A DNA stretch of 64,000 nucleotides, from positions 92,017,343 to 92,081,342 of the forward strand of contig CP136065.1 of NCBI GenBank assembly GCA_032622095.1, in the 5' to 3' direction. The translations under genes and the position numbers were made by a program. Below are positions 57,797 through 64,000 of the stretch, piece by piece (position 1 is the first letter of the stretch; each line of letters opens with the position of its first letter). This DNA comes from Siphonodentalium dalli (taxonomy: Eukaryota; Mollusca; Scaphopoda; Gadilida; Siphonodentaliidae). Under the pieces are notes generated by a model. That model did not search any database, was not told where the DNA came from, and was given only the letters and a program-made list of their open reading frames with translations.

Positions 57797-57799
57797 GGA

Positions 57800-58414
57800 T
57801 CAGACCTGTTACAGACTTTAAATGAGCATTGATTGGACACAAGTTTGATTAACCATATATAATGTCTCTTAATCCCATTGTATTATATTGCTAAAATTAT
57901 TCATGTCACTTTTGTAGCAGACATATACTGGTTTATTGCACACCCAATGGCTTATTTGTGTGAAATATAGCAAAATACATAAGATTTTAAAACGTTCATA
58001 AACAATTGTGTATTGTTCTTGAACAATACATACCGATTACGTCAACAAATGTCATTGGCGACGTAACCATAGCAGGCAATTTCTTCACTAAATTATTAGG
58101 TATAGTCTACAATAAGCACACGTTTGTGCAATTAAATAAAAATATAGACCTAAATTTTAGTATAGTACAAGCTACAATCTTCAGAGTGTGCAATAAACAT
58201 AGAACAACACAGTTTTGTGAACATGTTAACGTTATTGCACTCGTTTGTCATGCCGTGAGGTAAAACTTGAACCTCCGGTCCTTGTTTTACCATCGCATAT
58301 CAGAACAAACTCGTGCAAATACGTTATCATGTTCACACACTTGTGTCGTTCTATCTATGTATTCGATCTATATGATTTACTACTAAATATTATCTATCTA
58401 TTGATTACCAGTAC
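57800..58414. other. Intergenic, 3' side of SPATA4
   Basis: A minus-strand AATAAA (TTTATT at 57932-57937) could serve SPATA4. No further SPATA4 exon was recognised. The plus-strand frame 58006-58263 matches nothing known. Confidence 0.35.
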
Positions 58415-58422
58415 TTATTTAC

Positions 58423-58615
58423 CTCTTGTTGCAGGCTGTGACTTTCTCGCTGTTGTTTTTTCAGGTGCGTCTTCTTCCTCTGATTTGTAATCCTCTGGAT
58501 TTGGACGCCTTCTAATACACTGTTCTCCCAGAGTTGGCTTCACATGAAACCTCCTGCCATTCTCTGCTCTTTCTTCCCTTCTGTGTTCTACATGGGTGTT
58601 GATAATACTTTGTGC
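58423..58615 (-). CDS. SPATA4: SPATA4 visible exon 4, charged tail
   Basis: Acceptor tattttttcag, donor-like G|gtaaat. Encodes AQSIINTHVEHRREERAENG, then RRFHVKPTLGEQ, then a Glu/Lys-rich tail (SEEEDAPEKTTARK). Two endings are possible: splicing at 58422 to an unseen exon, or reading through to TAA at 58415-58417 after PATRGK. The vertebrate tail is longer, which slightly favours splicing; no further exon was identified. Confidence 0.85.
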
Positions 58616-61600
58616 CTGAAAAAATAACAATATGAACTATGTAATTTGTGGTATTGTTTTGAGGTTGATTTATCAACCTGGGGAAGTGAAATTTGACACA
58701 AAACAAATAGTAAAATTTCAGCTAAACCCTTCCATGACTGGTGCTTCCTGAAATTTTGCGAAAACCCTGTACCAATGCATTCTCTTATATATGAAAGTCT
58801 CCCATAGGGAGCCTTGCATATATAAGCGAATACATGGCCTAACATAATTTACCTCGACCTTGTATTCCAGTGAAATCACTTACATGTATATATAATAGGG
58901 AGCCTTGCATATATAAGAAAATTCACTGGCATACAAGCTAGGTCAAGGTAAATATATATTGTTAGGCCAACGAATTCTCTTATATATGCGAGGCTCCCTA
59001 TGTTTTCAGGAAGCTCCAGTCATGAAAGGGTTAATGATAGAAAAAAAACCAAGCACAAATTATCACAGCTACATATAAATAAATCTTACCTTCTGTGCAT
59101 TGATGATGAGGTTTTGGTCAGCCATTATTTCTGTTATCCGCAAGTTGTTTCTGACAGCTTGAGTAGCTGTAGATCTCGCATAAAGAGGTAGTTTCATTTG
59201 ATAAGCTCTGTCAGTGAAGTCTGGCGGTTCTTCATTTGTTGGTGAGATTCTAACCCTGTTAATACGAAGTATCAAAAATATATAGAACCCATTATAGAAC
59301 TTTAATCCCATATTGATATAAATTAGTCATTTCTATTTGAAGTTAAGCTTGTCATTCTTGACAAGGAAAGTCTCATCTAGTATTGTTTGATGGTACATTA
59401 CTGTAGTTAAATGTGACTTTTTATGAAATTGACCAATTAAGAAGTAGAGTAACAGTTCTTCTATCGGTGCAGTTGATTATGATATATATAATGTTGCAGG
59501 TTTTAGTAAATTTATGTTACATTTAAATTTCTTCTGAATCTTTATTGCAATATATTCTGAAAAGTGACTTTTACCCTTTCATGACGGGATTCTAGATATG
59601 CACGCTGGTGCAGCATAAAATATCCTGTGCCAGTGCATTCTCTTATATATGTGAGTCTCCCATAGGGAGCCTCACATATATAAGAGAATGCACTGGCTTA
59701 CAATGTCAAGGTAAATATTTCAGGAATCTCCAGTCATGGAAATGTTAATGTATTCCTTGAATATCATTAATTACGTAAAAAAAATACACTCCTTCAATAT
59801 TAATCAGCCATCACTTATTTAGCAGGTGAGAGTACTTCAAATGGTACCCAAAAGACAGAAGTCACAGTCCTTCCCAGGAGACGGGAGCGACTGCTCTCGC
59901 ACCCAAAAAATTGATAGACTGTACTAACGCTGAAGGGGTCACTATCATCACGAGATGTTTCTTGTGGTCGAGTACCTTGCTTAACGACATTGCTCTCGCA
60001 CCCGTATGCACTTGCATTTTAAATTCACAGGTGCTAAAATTCGCACTCATCCCTCTTGTCAAAAAGCTTATGGTGACTGTAATCGTTAAAGGTATATTAA
60101 AGGGATATATTTAGAACCTTTCCCATCTCAGTTAAATTATAGGCATGTGAAAGTGTAACTGGACATAGGTCTATCCCACAATGACAATTTGTTTGAGAAA
60201 AACCCAACTTACGATTATATTACGGGTGCAATTATTATTACACCCGTCTTCAGAATTGCGAGAGTAAATAAGTGCTCTCGCTGTGTTTTGCTCATGGGAA
60301 GGACTCAGAAGATATAACAATCAAATCAGCACCACACTATAGGTCAAAATAATGTTTCCCTCTGACGTTATTATAATTACCTCCTATTGGTGAGGATCTC
60401 ATATATGGTCTGTACCAACAAAGCTGCTGCACCTTCCTTACAGTGGATTGTTCCTTCAACCAGCTCTTCTGGTACGTCCAAATGATGCCTTTTTATAAAC
60501 TGAAAAACATATGTTTTCAGGTATTATAATTATAGAAAAATAAAATTTAATAAACCAAAAAATTGATAGACTGTACTAACGCTGAAGGGGTCACTATCAT
60601 CACGAGATGTGCGGTTGAGTACCCAGCTTAATATTTCTTGTAGTCGAGTACCTCGCTTAACGACATTGAAATTCTCCAAAAATAAAAGAAATTTAGCAGA
60701 CCATATCAGGAATCTCATTTAGCTGTGAGATTTCATTAATTAAGCTGGGTACTCAACCACACTGATTTGTTAAGCCAGGTACCGACCGCACAAAATATTA
60801 AGCTGGATACTCAACCACATGTCGCGTGAATATAGTGACCCTTCAGTTGTACTAACTTGTAGCTGCATGAATAACAATTTTAGAATAACAATTTAAAATG
60901 AAAGTTCAGTGTAAGTGTGTATGGCAATATAGCTTATGTAAATAAGTGCTACCATCAGGCGATAAGTCGGCTAGAGAGTTGTTTTCTGGACGTGAAACAA
61001 TGGATGCAGATGAACAAATTAAAATTGAATGATGATAAATCAGAGTTTATTGTAATAGGCACAAAACATTTTTAAAATCTACTATCACATCAAATCAACG
61101 GCAACGACAATGAACAGTTTTCTGTCCATTTGGCAGGTTCGGAAATTAAATCTTGTAACAACCTGAGGAATCTTGGTGCATATTTTGATTCGAACATGAA
61201 TATGAACGTTATGGTGTCCAATATGCTACGGACATACTACTTCCAACTCAGAGTACTACGCAGGGTCCGATGTCATCTTAGCAAGGAAGCTATCAAACGT
61301 GCCGTTGTGTCCTTGATTCTATCGCGCGTGGACAGCTTGAACATGCTCTTGACACATATCACAAAGGATAACATCCGACGAATTGACATTCTGATAAACA
61401 ACTGTACCAGACTTATCGCCAACGTGTTCAAATATGACCATATATCTCAAGCTAGATTTGATCTGCATATTATGTCATTCGAATTTCGTGTAAAATATAA
61501 GTGTGCAATAACTGTGTACAAGGCCATAAAGGGACATCTACCATCTTACATCTGTGACATGTTCCAACTTAAGATCGGTGGGCGTGTCACTAGATCAAGC

Positions 61601-62971
61601 ACATGTGGTCTTGACCTGAAAAACACCACGCGGAAGCCAGAAGGAAAGTACGGAGAGGATTGTGCACAACAGAAAGCAGTAAATGTGTGGAATGAACTAC
61701 CCCTTACTCTCAGAAAAGCGAAAACTCTCGAAAAATTTAAGAACGCTCTCAAGACTCACCTGTTCATAATTTGCTTTGGTGTTAAACCTACTACTGCATT
61801 TTAAATGACATTTTAACTGTGACTTTTAATCTTTGACTTACTTGTGACTGTTTTCCGTTACTTTTTTATTCATCTACTTTTGTTGATAGTATTTTTTATC
61901 TATTTCTTTGGTTAACCCTGTTGTCTGTTTTTCTATTTTAATTAATTTTTAGCCATAATCTTTTTTCATAATTTGAACTATTTTTTAATTATGTTTTTTT
62001 TTTTTAATTATAAGTCGCATGCTTATGGTCGTTGGTTTTTTACTTTTTTACTTTTTTAGTAATTTCTTGGTCACATGCAGATGGTCGTTATGAATTTTTT
62101 AATGCTCATTTACTACTTTTTAACTCTTACCTTGTATATTTTTATTTGTATTGATTGATGTAAGCGCATTGAAACTAATTTACTGTAGAATGCGTTTTAA
62201 ATGTATATATAATAATAATAATAATAATAGCTGAAACTGTTAGTTTACTACCACACATGCAAAGTACGACCTTTGAATGCAAATAGTTCTCAAATTTTAT
62301 AGCATGACCATACATGCTATTAAATTACCACTCGTAACTTAAAATAGAGAAAATCAAAAGTCCTTGAAACGGATATAGAAATTTGTAAGCTAGTCTACAG
62401 AAACAACAATGGATTGGTTTTTATAACTAGCTTATAGTAATTGCTACCATCAGTGGCACTGTACATAATGAGGCAAGAATAAAATGAATCTGTGGTAACA
62501 GGTCCAAAATAAGATAGATAAGACAGAGATCAAGAAAGTAAATGGAAATTTATGATGAAAAAGGACAACATAAAAAAAAATTGGCGAGGTATATCAATTT
62601 TGGGTGGGCGGGTTTATTACAAGAAACATGTAATAAATTTATTTTGGACTTATGTACATGGTACCTTTAATATGATAGTGTAGTGATAATTTTGTATATA
62701 TATATATAGCAATATGCACAAAATTTATTGGTGCAATAGCTGAGCACTACTCAACTGTTTGAATTATAACATGCATATGTACATGTACCATAATGATCGA
62801 AACTGATAGGAAGCTCAGTAAGACCACAATAATTCACTCACATTTTTCAGCAGAGACCAGTTTTTTAGTTTGGATTGCAAGGATGTTCCATTATTGTAAG
62901 AGTGCATCTGTATTTCTTGGGGGAAATACCATGAGAAGACTTCAGCAATCAAATATCCATTGGTGAGGTCC
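58423..62971 (-). CDS. SPATA4: SPATA4-like, four exons visible, 5' and perhaps 3' incomplete
   Basis: Exons in transcript order: 62971-62842, 60499-60381, 59255-59090, 58615-58423. All introns are GT-AG on the minus strand and phases agree. The product begins inside a CH-like (CH_2/CLAMP, SPEF1-type) domain with NGYLIAEVFSWYFP and ends with a charged, basic tail. Vertebrate SPATA4 is a testis-enriched protein of about 305 aa with the same domain; axonemal or sperm function is inference. About 200 residues are visible. The first coding exon should lie beyond 64000. WDR17 faces it tail to tail, as neighbours in vertebrates. Confidence 0.9.
58722..59034. mobile_element. DH1 element filling SPATA4 intron 3
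   Basis: CTAAACCCTTCCATGACTGG ... ccagtcatgaaagggTTAA; at least two hairpins plus a broken third. It takes up most of the 474-bp intron 58616-59089. Confidence 0.8.
59090..59255 (-). CDS. SPATA4: SPATA4 visible exon 3
   Basis: Acceptor cgtattaacag, donor AAG|gtaaga. Encodes EEPPDFTDRAYQMKLPLYAR, then STATQAVRNNLRITEIMAD and INAQK, matching the 'DFTDY.YQM.LPL.SRST' region of SPATA4. Confidence 0.94.
59571..59748. mobile_element. DH1 element, single hairpin
   Basis: ttaccctttcatgacggg ... ccagtcatggaaatgTTAA, one intact hairpin at about 59631-59696. Confidence 0.75.
59862..60315. repeat. Fold-back repeat in SPATA4 intron 2
   Basis: 'agtccttcccaggag' near 59868 pairs with 'catgggaaggact' near 60293; 'gctctcgcaccc' recurs; hairpin acgggtgcaattattattacacccgt at 60221-60246. 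Confidence 0.55.
60381..60499 (-). CDS. SPATA4: SPATA4 visible exon 2, CH-like domain
   Basis: Acceptor catatgtttttcag, donor AG|gtaatt. Encodes FIKRHHLDVPEELVEGTIHC, then KEGAAALLVQTIYEILTNR; the 'GTIHCK.GA....Q.IY..LT.R' block is diagnostic of SPATA4. Confidence 0.94.
60557..60862. repeat. Fold-back repeat related to the previous
   Basis: 'gtactaacgctgaaggggtcactat' (also at 59922) pairs with 'atagtgacccttcagttgtactaac' at 60833-60858; inner arms 'gttgagtacccagcttaat'. It begins about 60 bp upstream (minus strand) of SPATA4 visible exon 2. Confidence 0.6.
60918..62230 (+). pseudogene. Non-LTR retrotransposon 3' fragment (CR1/L2-like RT end)
   Basis: An in-frame stretch reads ISRLESCFLDVKQWMQMNKL, then KLNDDKSEFIVIGT, the thumb region after the reverse-transcriptase catalytic core. 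A stop/frameshift at a T run (about 61070) breaks it. The frame resumes at 61107-61804 with NLRNLGAYFDSNMNM, LPSYICDMFQ and AVNVWNELPLTLRKA, typical CR1/L2-group C-terminus. The 3' end is 'gcgcattgaaac...' plus (TAA)n at 62212-62229. 5' truncated, dead, in SPATA4 intron 1. Confidence 0.85.
62842..62971 (-). CDS. SPATA4: SPATA4 visible exon 1, CH-like domain
   Basis: Minus-strand acceptor aacaatttacag, donor AAT|gtgagt. Encodes DLTNGYLIAEVFSWYFPQEI, then HSYNNGTSL and LKNWSLLKN: the core of the SPATA4/SPEF1 CH-like fold. It starts with one base of a split codon, so an upstream exon exists. Confidence 0.93.
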
Positions 62972-63117
62972 CTGTAAATTGTTATGACAAATATCAATAT
63001 TATGGGAGGTCATTTTCAAAAAATTTGAAATAAAACTTTATACGTATTAAAGACATATTATGTGCTTATTTCACTACTACAAACTGATATTTTAGGACTT
63101 AAAAAATGTATCATTAA

Positions 63118-63397
63118 GTGGGTACTGTACACTAAATCTGACCATGTAGGGGACCATCTGCTTTTTTACAGAATATATGCAACACAAATGAATGAATTTG
63201 AGCCATGAATTAGTGAAAAATACACTTGTCATAAATTCATTTTCATTATAATTACCATGTTGTTTGCATCGTTCATAGAGCACACAAGTGTATTTTGCGC
63301 TTATCCATGCTCAAATTCATTCATTTGCTGCATATATTCTGTTGAGTATAAAAGGAGATGGTCCCATAAATGATAGGATTTAGTGTATAGTACCCCT
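63118..63397. mobile_element. 280-bp hairpin MITE
   Basis: GGGTACTGTACACTAAATC ... GATTTAGTGTATAGTACCCC; arms of about 110 bp include 'gaatatatgcaacacaaatg' and 'catttgctgcatatattc'. Confidence 0.7.
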
Positions 63398-63526
63398 TCA
63401 AACTATTATTATCGAAAAATGCAACACCATTCCGTAACAAAAGAAATCTGAACTACTACCCAAGATTTCATGTAAAATAAAATTCCTTCATTCCTCACAA
63501 TTACTCCCAAATGAATCACCTGCATG

Positions 63527-63595
63527 TACAGTAATGCTCTAAGTAATCGACTGCTTAACCACAGCAGAATTATGGGTAACTTTTCAGGATTTAGT
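63527..63595. repeat. M element, left arm only
   Basis: TACAGTAATGCTCTAAGTAATCG to 'cttttcaggatttag', then unrelated sequence. Confidence 0.75.
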
Positions 63596-63599
63596 TCTC

Positions 63600-64000
63600 A
63601 ATTTAAGATGGATAACAATTCCATGACATCTCGCTAGAATACTTTAGACTTGATTGAGGTACCGGTATTGAAGTGTCAGAAAATTTCAATATCACATTAA
63701 CATGTAGCACTACATTAATTTAGTGAAGAAAGTAAATTTCAAGATACATCTATGTTATAGAGATCAGAGATACACCAACCAACCAACCGGATGCATAAGA
63801 GAATTAATTTCTTTTTCATCACTTATTCAGCTCATGAATGGTCGATAAAATTGGGACCAAATATAATATAATCTATGGTGATAACAAAAACAGAAAATAT
63901 ATGTCATGAATGATCATCTATATAGCCATCCCAGATTTACGGAGGTGATTTTGATATCCAGGCATGAAAGTTTACTTGTTAAATAATGCTAAGAAAACTT
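63600..64000. other. SPATA4 intron, nothing recognised
   Basis: No exon matching the missing N-terminus of SPATA4 was found on the minus strand. Confidence 0.4.

Overview
This is a eukaryotic, metazoan genomic window: short exons with GT/AG borders are spread over tens of kilobases of AT-rich intron packed with transposon remnants. The repeat flavour (C/G-run elements with 'gtccgtccgtc' stretches, many TTAA- and TA-flanked MITEs, Helitron-like ends) suggests a marine lophotrochozoan, most likely a mollusc. That placement is inference; no sequence here proves it.

Two protein genes are supported. (1) WDR17 on the plus strand, 2753-43503: 24 exons whose reading phases all agree. They encode about 1,098 residues ending in a real stop. 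The first roughly 200 residues of the protein lie upstream of the window. Exons 1-2 are the end of a first WD40 propeller, exons 3-10 a seven-repeat propeller, and exons 11-24 the helical C-terminal half. (2) SPATA4 on the minus strand, 62971-58423 (possibly to 58415): four exons with the calponin-homology-like domain and the downstream helical region. Its first exon lies outside the window. The genes face each other tail to tail across a gap of about 15 kb that contains only repeats. WDR17 and SPATA4 are also neighbours in vertebrates, so this looks like conserved microsynteny.

The rest is mostly mobile DNA. Labels used below: DH1 = TTAA-flanked double-hairpin MITEs with ends TTAACCCTTTCATGAC; DH2 = same hairpins, ends TTAACCCTTTACCCAAC; DH3 = ends TTAACCCTTTSAGTGCC; T4 = TTAA elements with ends TTAACCCTTTCTATACT; T5 = TTAA elements with ends TTAAAGTGATGTGAAA; H2 = hAT-type double-hairpin MITEs (ends CAAGCCTTGAAATAGTG, 8-bp target duplications); M = mariner-like hairpins (ends TACAGTAATGC, TA target); F = Helitron-like elements ending in a GTCCC/GGGAC hairpin plus CTAGT. 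There are also five further hAT-type elements with 8-bp target duplications, a head-to-tail tandem Helitron pair with a 122-bp internal repeat, two 25-bp minisatellite arrays, a 2.36-kb element with long inverted repeats, and a CR1/L2-like non-LTR retrotransposon fragment.

Layout: 1-2750 repeats (intron of WDR17); 2753-31375 WDR17 exons 1-21 with MITE-filled introns; 31376-40993 the longer introns 21-22, with the minisatellites and three hAT insertions; 40994-43503 last two WDR17 exons; 43504-58414 intergenic repeats; 58415-62971 SPATA4 exons, with an RT fragment in its first visible intron; 62972-64000 SPATA4 intron. No rRNA, tRNA or CRISPR array was seen.

The most unusual signal is the DH hairpin cassette. 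It occurs in one to three copies per element, in alternating orientation. Stem changes are matched on both arms, and the same cassette sits inside elements with different terminal repeats. Six DH1 copies lie within about 130 bp upstream of WDR17 splice acceptors.
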